From Rhynchospora pubera (taxonomy: Eukaryota; Streptophyta; Magnoliopsida; Poales; Cyperaceae), in contig CM051459.1 of assembly GCA_028095005.1 (NCBI GenBank), positions 133,077,657 through 133,141,656 on the forward strand: a stretch of DNA of 64,000 nucleotides. The letters run 5' to 3'. This document shows positions 11,313-22,822 of the stretch, in pieces; positions within the stretch are counted from its first letter, which is position 1, and each line of letters begins with the position of its first letter. The notes below the pieces were generated by a model that saw nothing but the letters and a program-made list of their open reading frames with translations, did not search any database and was not told the DNA's origin. The position numbers and the translations under genes are program-made.

Positions 11313-12119
11313 ATTTCGATTATTTATTGGTCATATATACCTTCCGAATTTTCAATTTATAAATTATAACAATTATTTCCACAACATTCTATTATAAGAC
11401 AAAACCCACTTTAAAATGCTAAATTTTGTATACAATTTAAATTAAAAATGCCTTTGTTTTTTTAATGTTATTGCCAATGAAAAAATAATTAAAACTTATT
11501 CGAATAGATGGGGAAAAAATATAATTACAATACATTAGGTTGGTTCATTTCTTATTTTCTTGTTACATCTGCAAATTTTACTTCATTTTTATGGAATATA
11601 TATTTATTTTATAATCAATTAAATTTGGTATAATTGATTTTTCTAGTATAGATGGAAAAAGAAGAGAAATCAATTAACTATTCATTATTTACTAAAATTT
11701 TATTTAAAAAATACTAAAATTGATAGAAAAAAGTTTACTAAGAACAACTATCAGGATATTATTGTAGTTTTATTATTCTGCGATATTAAACATATCAGTA
11801 TGTGGGGTACCATTGTTAAATATTGCTAAGTTAGTAACGATGAATTATAAAAATGGTACGGACATAGTGTCAAAATAGTAAAATGTCTTTAATTATGCTT
11901 TACTTATTATAAGAGAAATATTAGAGATGTGAGTTCTCCGTTCATGAATCTCTACACGCGTTAATCGTTTTCAACTCAATTTAACCGGGGGTGATAAAAT
12001 ACTCATTTTAATTTTTTCTATTTTTAAAATATTTTTGGTCCCCACTATTTTTTTCTCTTTCATTCTTTTTTATTTTGGTCCCCACTATTATTCTCCCTTC
12101 CATCCTTTCTATTTTTGGT

Positions 12120-12385
12120 TCCCACAAGAACTATAACAATTACTCATATTAACTACAACAGTTCGTATCCAAATTACAACAATTATTTATATTAACTACT
12201 TCAGCTACATACATAACTTAAACAGCTACATATTTTAACTTCAACAGCTACATATTTTAACTTCAACAATTACAAATATAACTTCAACAGTACATATATA
12301 ACTTCAAAAGTTATATATATTAACTTTAACAGCTACATATATAACTTCAACAGTTACATATATAACTTCAACAGTTACATATATT
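12120..12385 (+). repeat. Tandem repeat, core AACTTCAACAGTTACATAT
   Basis: About ten degenerate copies of a 21-24-bp unit, read directly from the sequence, inside the MULE-like element. Confidence 0.75.
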
Positions 12386-12457
12386 GAATTTGTATATTTT
12401 GTTATTACATGTTACGGTTCGGAATTTCAATGAATTATATGCTGGGAGTAGATATGA

Positions 12458-12622
12458 TGTTAGATAAACATATGTACAATGGATGTATCCAGTAGTTCAG
12501 GACTGGAGAGTTACACTAGCGCTTGTATAGTGTTAGGTATAAAGGTACTCCCAGGGATTGTATACAGTGGGGTTGAAGTAGAATAAGCCTTAAGGTTGAG
12601 ATACAATACAATAGTTCTAACA
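12458..12622 (+). repeat. 5' LTR of the copia element
   Basis: 165 bp, begins TGTTAGATAAAC and ends AGTTCTAACA, followed immediately by the tRNA-Met primer-binding site. Confidence 0.97.
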
Positions 12623-12714
12623 TGGTATCAGAGACATTGGGCTAATCGCCGTATCTCCGATCCACATTCTCCTCCTTCCTTCTTCCGCTGTTCTTCTCCT
12701 TGTTTTTTTTCGCC

Positions 12715-15700
12715 ATGGCGATTCCCTCTTCTAACTCGGAAACCCCGATTAATTCCTCTCCTGAGACGAATCTTGACCCTCACACCTCCAACCCCTTTAC
12801 TCCTCCTGTAAATCCGATCTCGTCTTCATCGAATACCACAAATCTTGCTTCCTCCTCAACTCAGATGGTCTTCTTGACTCTTCCAGTGCACACCAAGCTC
12901 TCAAGAAACAACTTCTTGGCTTGGAAATCGCAAATCGAACCTCTTCTTCATGCATATGGACTGAGCAATTACCTTAGTTCTTTCCCTCCTCCGTCTGCCA
13001 TAGTGGATCCTCTCTCTGGCGCAGCTCAATCGAACCCTGCGTACATCAATTGGTACAAGCAAGATCAAATGATTCTTGCGTGGCTCAGAGCGTCGTTGTC
13101 TGAGTCAGTGCTTGGGCAAGTGGTGTCTTGTGCCACCTCAGGCGATCTATGGCGACATCTTACTCAGACGTTCTCGGCTGCGTCGAGAGCTCGTCTTACA
13201 GATTTGAAGAAGAAGCTTCAAAATCTGACCAAAGGAAGCACTTCTTGCTCTGACTATGTTCATCAAATCAGAGCCATCTCAGACGAACTAGCCTTTATTG
13301 GTGCTCCTGTTCCAGATGAGGATCTGGTTATGACACTTCTTGGTGGTCTTGGCACCGATTACAACTCGTTTGTGGTGGCAATCAACACTCGTCAAGAACC
13401 AGCATCCTTTCTTGAGGTACAATCTCTCTTGCTGAGTCATGAGTGTCTGCTTCACGCTCAACATCAACCAGTTGCAACACTACCTTCCTCCTCCAACCCT
13501 GCAGCCTTCTATGCTTCTCAATCAAACAATGTCAGACCTTCCACTGGTAACAATCGCAATCCTAGATCCTTCAGAGGAAGAGGTGGGCCCTTTAGGCCAC
13601 CGCATAATGGCATGCGTCCAAGAACGCCACAATCTCAACCCTTGCTTCCCACCCCATCTTTTAGCACTGGTACTGGTACCAGAAATGGTGCAGGTGGTGA
13701 GTCTCAAACTTCCGTGGATACTTGTCAGATCTGCTTCAAGAGGGGTCACACTGCAAGAGCGTGTTGGTGGCGCTGTGACATGCGGTACACAGATGATGTG
13801 GCACCAGCTCAGCAGATGCAACCTCCCCCTCCTCCTCCACAAGCTCATGTAGCTCAGACAGGACCCTCCAGTTCTGCCTCAACTGACTGGTATGTTGACT
13901 CAGGCGCCACACACCACATCACCAGTGATATCAACAACCTGTCGTCTTTTGTGCAATATGATGGCTTAGACAAGCTCCAAATTGGAGATGGCAATGGTAT
14001 GTTTATCTCTCATATTGGTACTGCTATTGTTTATTGTAATGGTGTTAAACTGATTTTGAGAGATGTGTTAGTGGTTCCCTTTTTTACCAAAAATTTGCTG
14101 AGTTTATCTAGATTACTCACTGACAATTCCTTTACTGTTGAGTGTTATCAGCTGTTTTGTTTGTTTAAGGATTCCCATACCTCCGCTGTTTTGTTTCAGG
14201 CCAGAGCAATTAATGGACTTTATCTGATTTCTGTCACTTGCTACTGTTCACCTCAAGCCTTATTAGGAGAACGTGTCTCTGCTGACACTTGGCATTGTCG
14301 TTTAGGACATCCTGCTGCAGCTCTTACTAGGAGAATTTTATTGAACTGTAACTTGCCTTGTAATAATAATGAACTACCTATGTGTTGTGATTGTGCTGTG
14401 GCAAAATGTCACAAGTTGCCCTTTAATTCTAGTGTTAGCAATACTGTTGCTCCTCTGGAGCTTTTGCATGCTGATGTATGGGGCCCAGCCCCTGTCATTT
14501 CTAACAATAGTTTCAAGTATTTTGTAATCTTTGTAGATGATTTTACCAGGTTTACCTGGATCTTTTTCTTGACTTCCAAGAGTGAGGTACTTAGAGTTTT
14601 TTCTACTTTCAAACTGCAAGCAGAGAATATGCTTGGTACCAATATTAAAACTTTGCGTACCGATGGTGGTACCGAGTTTAAGCCCATTAGCACTAGGTAC
14701 CCTCAAATTGTGCATCAGATAACTTGTCCACATACCCCTGAACAAAATGGGGTTGCGGAACGAAAAAACCGGCACATTGTTGAGCTCTCTTTGGCAGTGA
14801 TTAATCATGGCTCCTTACCTTTAACTTTGTGGGACGAAGTCTTTGCGAGTGTGGTTTATCTGATAAACAGACTGCCACCTTCTCATCACTCCTCACTTGC
14901 GTCCCCTTACGAGTCTCTCTTTCACAAAGCTCCCGACTACTTACAACTTAAGGTGTTGGGTTCACAATGTTTTCCTCTAATGAAACCCTACAATAATCAT
15001 AAACTCGAACCTCATTCCATGCCGTGTGTATTTGTTGGGTATGCAATGTCTCAAAAAGGGTATCGGTGCTACCATCCCCCTACCAGACGTATTGTTGTAT
15101 CTCGTCATGTTATTTTCAATGAACAGGTGTTTCCGTTCAGATGCAATTCCATTGACGATGAGCCACAAGAGTTAGATTTTTCACTCTGGATTCCATCTAC
15201 TGTTGTTACTGGGCTGACGGACTCTGCTCCCTCCAACTTCTCCCTGTCTACATCGAATGGGCCAGTTAATGGGCCGACTACTACCTCTCTCGCGCACGCT
15301 ACTGACATGGCCCGTGTCGCTTCTCCATCCGCTTCTATCTCTAATCCAAATATCTTTGACCGTGACTCTGATCGCTCTCAGTCAATTCCTTCTTCCCCAA
15401 TTCGATCAGTGCATCCCATGGTCACTCGAACCAGAGATAATACTCGCCGATCACGCCGGTTCCCTGATTTTGTGGCTTACTTGTCAACTGTTCCACCCAA
15501 TGCTGATCCCTCTACATTTGCTCAAGCCAACAAACTTCCTCATTGGCGTGAGGCCATGACACAGGAAGTTCATGCTCTCAGGCAAAACAACACCTGGCAG
15601 TTAGTACCTCCCCCGGGTGATCACAACATTGTTGGATGTAAATGGATATATAAGACGAAGAGACATTCTGATGGCACCGTGGAACGCTACAAAGCGAGGC

Positions 15701-17040
15701 TGGTTGCGAAGGGCTTCACACAAGAAGAAGGGGTGGATTATTTCGACACGTTTAGCCCGGTGGTCCGTCCCACTACCATTCGCATTGTTCTGTCTCTAGC
15801 AGTGACAAATCGGTGGCCTCTTCGACAATTAGATGTCAACAACGCCTTCTTGAATGGTGTGCTTCATGAGACGGTCTATATGCAGCAACCACCTGGGTTT
15901 ACTGACCCACAATTTCCCTCTCACGTCTGTTTGTTGCACAAAGCAATTTACGGCCTCAAACAGTCACCCAGAGCTTGGTTTCACACTCTGAGTACGACAT
16001 TGATGGGTCAAGGATTCCAGAGCTCTAAGTTTGATCCTTCCCTCTTCATATCACATGCTAATGGCCATTTACTAGTTGTCCTTGTGTACGTGGACGATAT
16101 TATAGTCACCGGCAGTGACATGACTCAGGTGTCGGCCCTCATAGCAAATTTGCAGTCGCATTTTGCACTCAAGGATTTGGGAAATCTCAACTTCTTTTTG
16201 GGCATAACAGCTAAGTTCACTAATGATGGCCTGCATTTGTCTCAGCAGCAGTATGTTACTGACTTACTCCATAGGACACACATGGACAAAGCTCAACATG
16301 TATCAACACCAATGGCAGTGAATACTTCTCTATCCAAATTTGATGGGGAGCCTTTCCATGACCCAAAGCTTTACAGAGCTGTTGTAGGGGCCCTACAGTA
16401 TGTGACAATTACTAGACCAGAGATTGCATTTCCAGTAAATAAATGCTCTCAATTCATGCACAGTCCCACCACTACTCACTGGATTGCAGTCAAACGCATC
16501 TTACGTTATTTAAAAGGAACCCTGGACCATGGCTTATTGTTCAAAACATCCTCGCCTCTCACACTTCATGCATACTCGGACTCTGATTGGGCTGGATGCC
16601 CAGACGATCGGCGCTCCACGTCAGCATTTTGCATATACTTGGGATCTAATCTCATTTCATGGAGCTCCAAAAAGCAACCGACTGTCTCCAAGTCGAGTAC
16701 GGAGGCTGAGTATCGAAGCCTTGCTTTGGCTGGAGCTGAACTTGTATGGATTCAATATATCTTAAAGGAATTGCATCAATCTCTTCCGCAACCGCCACTT
16801 TTATGGTGTGATAACATCGGTGCAACGTACCTTGCCTCGAATCCAATGTTCAACGCACGAACCAAGCATGTGGAGATTGACTTTCATTTCATTAGGGAAC
16901 GAGTAGTCGCGAAGCAGCTGGTGATCAAGTTTCTGTGCTCTAAAGATCAGATCGCTGATGGTCTGACCAAGGGGCTAACAGTAGCTCGGTTTCTTGAGAT
17001 TAGGAACAAGTTAATGGTTTGTTCACCTCCATTAACTTGA
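12715..17040 (+). CDS. Copia gag-pol polyprotein, uninterrupted
   Basis: One frame of about 1441 residues. The ATG at 12715 (CGCCATGG) is preferred over an in-frame ATG at 12700 because of its context. Domains in order: gag (FLAWKSQIEPLLHAYG, LAWLRASLSESVLGQVV); zinc knuckle CQICFKRGHTARAC near residue 336; aspartic protease WYVDSGATHHI near 394; GAG-pre-integrase WHCRLGHP; integrase with HADVWG near 586, VDDFTRFTW, RTDGGTEF and QNGVAERKNR; reverse transcriptase from CKWIYKTKRHSDG through LDVNNAFLNG to YVDD near 1125; RNase H AYSDSDWAGCPDDRRST, with WCDN and KHVEIDFHF at the end. Every catalytic signature I looked for is present and there is no stop or frameshift, so the copy looks competent. 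The product assembles virus-like particles in the cytoplasm and copies and integrates its own RNA. Confidence 0.96.
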   Translation: MAIPSSNSETPINSSPETNLDPHTSNPFTPPVNPISSSSNTTNLASSSTQMVFLTLPVHTKLSRNNFLAWKSQIEPLLHAYGLSNYLSSFPPPSAIVDPLSGAAQSNPAYINWYKQDQMILAWLRASLSESVLGQVVSCATSGDLWRHLTQTFSAASRARLTDLKKKLQNLTKGSTSCSDYVHQIRAISDELAFIGAPVPDEDLVMTLLGGLGTDYNSFVVAINTRQEPASFLEVQSLLLSHECLLHAQHQPVATLPSSSNPAAFYASQSNNVRPSTGNNRNPRSFRGRGGPFRPPHNGMRPRTPQSQPLLPTPSFSTGTGTRNGAGGESQTSVDTCQICFKRGHTARACWWRCDMRYTDDVAPAQQMQPPPPPPQAHVAQTGPSSSASTDWYVDSGATHHITSDINNLSSFVQYDGLDKLQIGDGNGMFISHIGTAIVYCNGVKLILRDVLVVPFFTKNLLSLSRLLTDNSFTVECYQLFCLFKDSHTSAVLFQARAINGLYLISVTCYCSPQALLGERVSADTWHCRLGHPAAALTRRILLNCNLPCNNNELPMCCDCAVAKCHKLPFNSSVSNTVAPLELLHADVWGPAPVISNNSFKYFVIFVDDFTRFTWIFFLTSKSEVLRVFSTFKLQAENMLGTNIKTLRTDGGTEFKPISTRYPQIVHQITCPHTPEQNGVAERKNRHIVELSLAVINHGSLPLTLWDEVFASVVYLINRLPPSHHSSLASPYESLFHKAPDYLQLKVLGSQCFPLMKPYNNHKLEPHSMPCVFVGYAMSQKGYRCYHPPTRRIVVSRHVIFNEQVFPFRCNSIDDEPQELDFSLWIPSTVVTGLTDSAPSNFSLSTSNGPVNGPTTTSLAHATDMARVASPSASISNPNIFDRDSDRSQSIPSSPIRSVHPMVTRTRDNTRRSRRFPDFVAYLSTVPPNADPSTFAQANKLPHWREAMTQEVHALRQNNTWQLVPPPGDHNIVGCKWIYKTKRHSDGTVERYKARLVAKGFTQEEGVDYFDTFSPVVRPTTIRIVLSLAVTNRWPLRQLDVNNAFLNGVLHETVYMQQPPGFTDPQFPSHVCLLHKAIYGLKQSPRAWFHTLSTTLMGQGFQSSKFDPSLFISHANGHLLVVLVYVDDIIVTGSDMTQVSALIANLQSHFALKDLGNLNFFLGITAKFTNDGLHLSQQQYVTDLLHRTHMDKAQHVSTPMAVNTSLSKFDGEPFHDPKLYRAVVGALQYVTITRPEIAFPVNKCSQFMHSPTTTHWIAVKRILRYLKGTLDHGLLFKTSSPLTLHAYSDSDWAGCPDDRRSTSAFCIYLGSNLISWSSKKQPTVSKSSTEAEYRSLALAGAELVWIQYILKELHQSLPQPPLLWCDNIGATYLASNPMFNARTKHVEIDFHFIRERVVAKQLVIKFLCSKDQIADGLTKGLTVARFLEIRNKLMVCSPPLT

Positions 17041-17048
17041 GGGGGGGC

Positions 17049-17213
17049 TGTTAGATAAACATATGTACAATGGATGTATCCAGTAGTTCAGGACTGGAGA
17101 GTTACACTAGCGCTTGTATAGTGTTAGGTATAAAGGTACTCCCAGGGATTGTATACAGTGGGGTTGAAGTAGAATAAGCCTTAAGGTTGAGATACAATAC
17201 AATAGTTCTAACA
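17049..17213 (+). repeat. 3' LTR of the copia element
   Basis: 165 bp, identical to the 5' LTR as far as can be read. Preceded by the polypurine tract and followed by the TATGA duplication. Confidence 0.97.
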
Positions 17214-17381
17214 TATGATATGATGGGATGACGCTGGATTTGCAATGAGGATGAATGGGATGATTTCATCATCCCTTGGACTTTCTTATTAGTGAAGATA
17301 TGTTAGATAATTAATGAAGATTTGAGGATGATGGGATGATAGAATTTATGGGATGATGGAAATCAATTTCCCAATTTAACC

Positions 17382-17807
17382 ATTCTTCATCAATGTTGAT
17401 GTTGATGTACATATACGTACAATATTGTTGGCTGTTGATGTTGACTCGATAACACAAAATGGCATGCTTTGTCCCAAGAAAAAAAAAATGGCATGCATAC
17501 GAAGCTATTGAAATTAATTGGGCCTAATATTTAATAAATCCACTATACCAAAATTGATAGTCCAATGCCTAACCATACGGTCGTACAAATTGTAGGATGC
17601 GTGCATAATTTTATTTTGTCGGTCTTTTACATGCTTAGAAACAGGAAATAAAAAAATAATTATTATTATTATATTACCAGATATCTATTTTTCTAGCATA
17701 GCATTTTTTTTCTTTCCATTTTAAAGTTTATAATATCTATTTCAACAGATATCTAATATCTACTTTTTTAAAATATCTTTCCATGTTAATCAGAAATCCT
17801 CGTGGTC
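17382..17807. other. Intergenic, no gene seen
   Basis: AT-rich sequence between the MULE-like element and the next transposon remnant. Nothing recognisable. Confidence 0.4.
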
Positions 17808-19049
17808 TCGTGGTCTGGATTTTTTTCTTAAAGGGCATATAAAAATTTACTTAAATGACCAAGGCAGACAAAGCCTTTGCGCCTTAATATTGACGGAGGG
17901 TCGAGCGCAATGAGCTACAGCGCCTTATATTCATTTGTATGCGCAGGTCCTATATGTGCCTTTGCATTTTCTTTATAACAACAAAAACATCGTATACTTG
18001 AGGAAAACAAAAACGAAAAAAAAAATCTTGAATTTCGTCATTGAATAATGTGACTGGCACATGGTTCCGCACAGTATTTAAACGGTTTATTGAATTATTG
18101 AGAACAGTGGCTATATTTTAGTGGTTTATACTATAACATAAATTATGTATAAAACCTTTTACCCACAATATCTAGGCACTTAGGTGTACTGTGTAGATTG
18201 GTTTGGACATTTATTTACATGACGTATTTATCTTTTTTTTTCTAAGCTTTTACCCACAATATCTAAGCTTTGGCATTTCTTTGACATTTTTATGGAGATG
18301 TTTTTATTATTTTTTTATAAAGGGGATATTGATACATAAAATAAATAGGCAAAATTAGATATAACCCCCTCGAAACATCTCTAATTAGACATAACCCCCT
18401 TGAAACTTCAAATTTAGATATAACCCCTTTTAATCATCTCAATAATAGGTATAAACTCTTTTTAATCATTTTTATATATTCTAACAATATTTTTCAACAA
18501 AATAATTAACTGTACAATATTTGGACGAAAATACCCCTCTTCCAATTCAAGACCTTTCATCTTCACACTTGAACTAAACAGAAAAATTCCGACTATCATT
18601 TCCATTCTTGGTTGACCTGAACAATCCATTGTACTTCACTTTTAACTTGAAGCTAGATGCCTTTATGCTAAACGAAAGAAGCAAATTGATACAAGAAGTT
18701 ATTAATTTTATTAGATAAGAGATATAAATGGATCTGACGTTATTATTCCTAAAATCATGTAGCAACCTATGACAGTACCTGATTAAATTATTTCAGATAG
18801 CAATCTGATAATGAGATAGATAGTATAAGTAAACAATCAATAAATGATCTCGTTGGTAGCTAGTATAAAGTAAAATGTTTCTCGGTGGTAGCTAGTATAA
18901 AGAGTACAATTGAGCAACATATGAATTAGAACTCAACACCAAAACAAATAAAAAAAATCCAAATAGAACCTTCGTGATTATTCTCTTACTGGTAATTCAC
19001 TTGTTCCCAAAATTTCTATCTTAGTTTCGTATTACATAAAGCTACGTAA

Positions 19050-19135
19050 CAAATGAGCAATCTGTGTATATTCAATTACCCATTACATCATATGTTGTAG
19101 AGCAATCTGTGTATATTCAATTACCCATTACATCC
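19050..19135 (+). repeat. 44-bp tandem duplication
   Basis: GAGCAATCTGTGTATATTC.. followed by AATTACCCATTACATC occurs twice in direct succession, essentially identical. Confidence 0.85.
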
Positions 19136-19359
19136 GATTCCGCTAGCGCGCGACTCTTGGTGTAGCGCATCCAGAGTCGTCTGATCTTGATTTGAGTTTC
19201 TATATGTAGCTTATATTTAAATCGATCAATGAAAGTTTCGTAAATTAATCAAATTAATTATTCATTGAGAAAAATAATAATAGATCAGAATTCTCACATG
19301 ATAATACAAGCCAATTCAAACAAAAGTATTTGTCGACATCATTCAAAATATTTAGAAAT

Positions 19360-19830
19360 ATGTAATGTAATATTAATTAATAATAATAAGTAATTAATAA
19401 TTAATAATTCAAAATAAATAAAAATAGTAATTAATAATTATGGTAATATTTATAAATAGTTAATGTAATATTAATTATTTATTAATAATTAATGAGGAAT
19501 AATAATAATATGTAATTAATAATTAATAATAATAATTGTAATATTAAATATTTATTAATAATTTATGAGGAATAATAATAATTTGTTACTAATAATTAAT
19601 CACAATTAGCAATTAATAACAGTTAACAAGTAATATAATAATAATTAAATTAATTAATTATTATAAATAAATAATATATATAATAATTAATAATTGATAA
19701 TAGTTATAGTAATAATAATTAGTAATTAATAATAATTATAAAATTATAATAATAACGATATTTAATAATAGTTACTATCATAATGATAATAATAATTAAT
19801 AATGGTTTATTTTTTATAATTTATAGTTGC
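19360..19830. repeat. AT-only low-complexity tract
   Basis: Dominated by TAATAATTAATAATA permutations with almost no G or C. Confidence 0.8.
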
Positions 19831-20718
19831 TAAACTCAAAATACTAACTTCAACATGACGCGCCAAACAACATTCACTAACCTTAAATTAGAACTAACCC
19901 CATCAAATCACTACCCTCACCATTCTACCCCTCTAATCCCAAAAAGTACTATACTTACATCACTAATCCTACTAACCTTAACTTTGCCAAACGCACCCTT
20001 AATCTTTTGACTAGAATTTTAACTAGTACATATGTCACTTGTAATGGACGTAGGATATGATAAGAATTTGTCGCAATTTACTTATACAAATGTGTCCTAT
20101 ATTAATAATTTTTTTTTTTAGATGCAAAAGTTATACGACAATTTACTTATACAACTGTCCTACGTTACAAAAAAAATTAATATGAAAAAATAGTTAAAAT
20201 TTAAAATATATATAATTTGATTTACAAGGAGATTTCAATATAGAAATCACGTTAAACGGTCGGTTCGTCCATTTAAACTTTCAAAGTTGAGATTTGAAGG
20301 AATTTAATCAGAAATTCGATCAAATACATTTAATTATCCATTCTCTCAATGTATATTTTGAAATTTCTTCATATGTTATAAATAAAAATATGTAGTGACT
20401 AAATTGAAAATTATAAAAATTTTATATGGTGAAACTGGCAGTCAGCTCTTTTGTGCGCAAATGTAATGGAAAAAAAATAATGAAATGTGGTTGGATTCTT
20501 GGAATCGTGAGCCAACGCCAAATTTAGGAATAGAGTGACAAACAGTTTGGATGTGCATCAAAGGCGCAACAGCTAACTGCGCTTTATTAGTACAAAAATA
20601 TTAGGCGCACTGGCCCTTTGCGTCTTGGTGCTTTATGTAAATATTAGTTGGTGCTTGGTGCTTTGCAGAAGTTTTCAAGCGGCCAAAGCCGTTTAAGAAG
20701 AAAAAAACCCCGTGGTCT

Positions 20719-21380
20719 CGTGGTCGTGGAGGGTATTGGTGGTGGGTTCCACCATGTGCTTCCACCTCAATTTATCTGAGATCTTCTGCGGTTCCTACGA
20801 GGTGTGTCATATTGCTTTCTGTACGTAAGGCTTTAAAAAGTCGTTCGTTGCATACTAAACCTCACATTTCGGACTTTCGAAATAAAAAAAATAATATAGA
20901 TGATGCACAGATAATCTGAAAATTCTGAATTAATTGTAGGACTTTGAGCCCAAAAAAAATAATAAGAAGAAGAAGAAGAAAAAAAAAAATGTTGGCGCTT
21001 CCCTATATATTTCTCCTGGAATTAGATAAAATGCCAAACCAAGAAAACTAATAAAATAACAAAAAAGGAGAAGACTAGAAGATGTTGAGGCAGCGCCCTG
21101 ATTAGTCAAAGAGTCATTGGCGCCCTGATTTTTTGTGTTAACAGTTATTTTTGCATATATATGAACTTTACAAAAATGTATACTTAGATTTCAATTTTTT
21201 TAAAATTTGTCCATCATAACTGAATACATCCATTAAAGCAAAAATAAGATTTTGCGTGTCAAATTTTCAAAATAGAACTCGAGTACTAATACTGAGTTGG
21301 TTCAAGGTACTTCTATGTGCAATTTGCTCTACTCTGCGGTTGTATCTTTCCCTATCCTAATAAAGCTTTTGAATTTCTTG
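20719..21380. other. Intergenic, no gene seen
   Basis: Contains an (AAG)n tract near 20960-20990 and a short repeated word, GCGCCCTGATT, near 21092 and 21120. No gene. Confidence 0.4.
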
Positions 21381-21538
21381 GGCTCCGTTTGGATAGGTGT
21401 GGGAAGAAGAGAAGAAGAGAAGAAGTGGGAAGAAGTATTGGGAAGTGTGTAACTTTGTGAAGAATTTGGATTGTTTATAATTTATTTCTTCCCTTCTTTC
21501 TTCTTCCTACCTTCTTCTCAACGCATCCAAACGGTGCC
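21381..21538. mobile_element. Tourist-like MITE, copy 1 (TSD TTG)
   Basis: The inverted termini are GGCTCCGTTTGGAT and ATCCAAACGGTGCC. A 3-bp duplication TTG lies at 21378-21380 and 21539-21541. The core GGGAAGTGTGTAACTTTGTG and GGATTGTTTATAAT is shared with four other copies in the window. Confidence 0.75.
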
Positions 21539-22822
21539 TTGGGTTCTAAAAAGTTATAACGAAAATCTACTATGCCTTAAAATCTTTAAATTAACAAAAC
21601 TAGACTAGCATTCCTACAAGTCCAAAAGCAAAACTCAATTATTCAAACATTAATATGTATATAAATAAGTGCCAGTCATATTACAGAATATCCATTGACA
21701 AATGAGAAGGTGGCAATGTTTATCTGGGGAAAAGCAACTATGTGGCCATGCAGAAATGTTCTGAAATTACTTCCACACAAGGAATTATTTGTCTTTCGGT
21801 TTATGCAGCCATGCCGTTGGTTTCTTTTTTTTTTTTTAAATATTTATGTCATTCAAAGAAAATGTATTTTATTCAAACAATTGATTACATAACACAATGA
21901 CCTCTGCTGCAGGAAAATTGTATTTCATTCATATATATGTACTCTTTTAATTTTTTATCTCTTTCATTTGACAGATATTTTTTTTTGGCATTTTTTTAAT
22001 TCTTTTATAGTTAATTTGGTTGATGTTACTCAGTACTACCTATATATAGTGAGTGTGAGTCGTAAGAGTTATTTTTAATAAAATATGTTATAAAAGGATA
22101 AAATTTTGCGAACATAAATCATATCTAGATGTAAATTGTTGTTGACAATGTCTCAGGCAACGAGCACATTCCAGGTTAAGGAGAATAGGCATCATACTTG
22201 ATTAGTTGTAATGAGTACAATGAAATACGTGGAATAAATAGTTCAAACAATTGCGACATTCAACAGAGTAACATTTAACATCTAGCACTTGCACCACACC
22301 CACAAGTACGTTAGGAGCATGGAGTACTAGATCATTATTGATTATTAGAGCACCACATTACACACTCTTAGTCTTAAATATGCCGTACCCAATTAAACTT
22401 ACATGTTCTTGGAGGTTATGATCGCTAGCATACATTTTTAGTAAGGTCACTAAACTGTACCTCATGTCACCAAGCACCCACTGTGAATAGGATAAGAAAT
22501 GAACGAACACTTCTTTCCAATTCTCTTTCCTGCTGACCTCTTCATTGTTGAACTATCTTATTTCCCATCTCTTTTCAGCCAGTTTGAAGAGAACTGAAGA
22601 GGAATGTTCTGGTTGTCCATTTGTTGATGGGCGACAAACTAATCAGATTGGTACAAATAAAAATTTACAAGTTCCCTTAGGACTGTTCAAAATTGAAGTA
22701 CCAACTGTGGCATGGGGTATAACTTAGTTACCTTCAATATAATTGTCACTGTTTACCTAAAATAGCTACAAAAATATAGCTTAGTTAGTATGCTAATAAA
22801 ACTAACTCTTTCCCTCTCTCAT

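Larger units (their letters stand above)
12458..17213 (+). mobile_element. Intact, young Ty1/copia LTR retrotransposon (Ale/Retrofit type)
   Basis: 5' LTR 12458-12622 and 3' LTR 17049-17213, both 165 bp, TGTTAG..TAACA, and identical by eye. The 5-bp target duplication TATGA is perfect (12453-12457 and 17214-17218). The primer-binding site TGGTATCAGAGAC starts at 12623, complementary to initiator Met-tRNA. The polypurine tract GAGGGGGGGC (17039-17048) overlaps the stop codon. Intact LTRs, an intact polyprotein and a perfect target duplication indicate a recent, possibly still mobile copy. The short LTRs and gag type point to the Ale/Retrofit lineage. Confidence 0.97.
11987..17371. mobile_element. 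MULE-like element split by a nested copia insertion
   Basis: Flanked by the 10-bp direct repeat CAATTTAACC (11977-11986 and 17372-17381), a length typical of Mutator-like target duplications (9-10 bp). The element starts GGGGGTGAT and its other end read inward is GGGAAATTGATTTCCATCATCC. The left part has a pyrimidine-rich stretch and then repeats of about 22 bp with the core TTCAACAGTTACATAT (12120-12380). The right part is purine-rich with GGGATGATG words. The copia element at 12458-17213 sits inside and splits it, so the MULE-like element itself is only about 620 bp. Confidence 0.5.
17817..20709. mobile_element. Probable non-autonomous MULE remnant, about 2.9 kb, AT-rich core
   Basis: The left end GGATTTTTTTCTTAAAGGGC and the right end read inward, GGTTTTTTTCTTCTTAAACGGC, are imperfect inverted repeats. 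They are flanked by 9-bp near-identical repeats, TCGTGGTCT (17808-17816) and CCGTGGTCT (20710-20718). Both subterminal zones carry GCGCCTT/AAGGCGC words. The interior has no coding frame. It contains TAATAATTAAT low-complexity sequence (about 19360-19830), a tandem of about 33 bp with ATATAACCCC (about 18340-18470) and a 44-bp direct duplication near 19050-19135. The target region itself is a short CGTGGTCT tandem, so the boundaries could shift. Confidence 0.4.

Noticed and set aside
14374..14808. Minus-strand frames within the copia element
   Set aside because: Antisense of the integrase region; no independent evidence.
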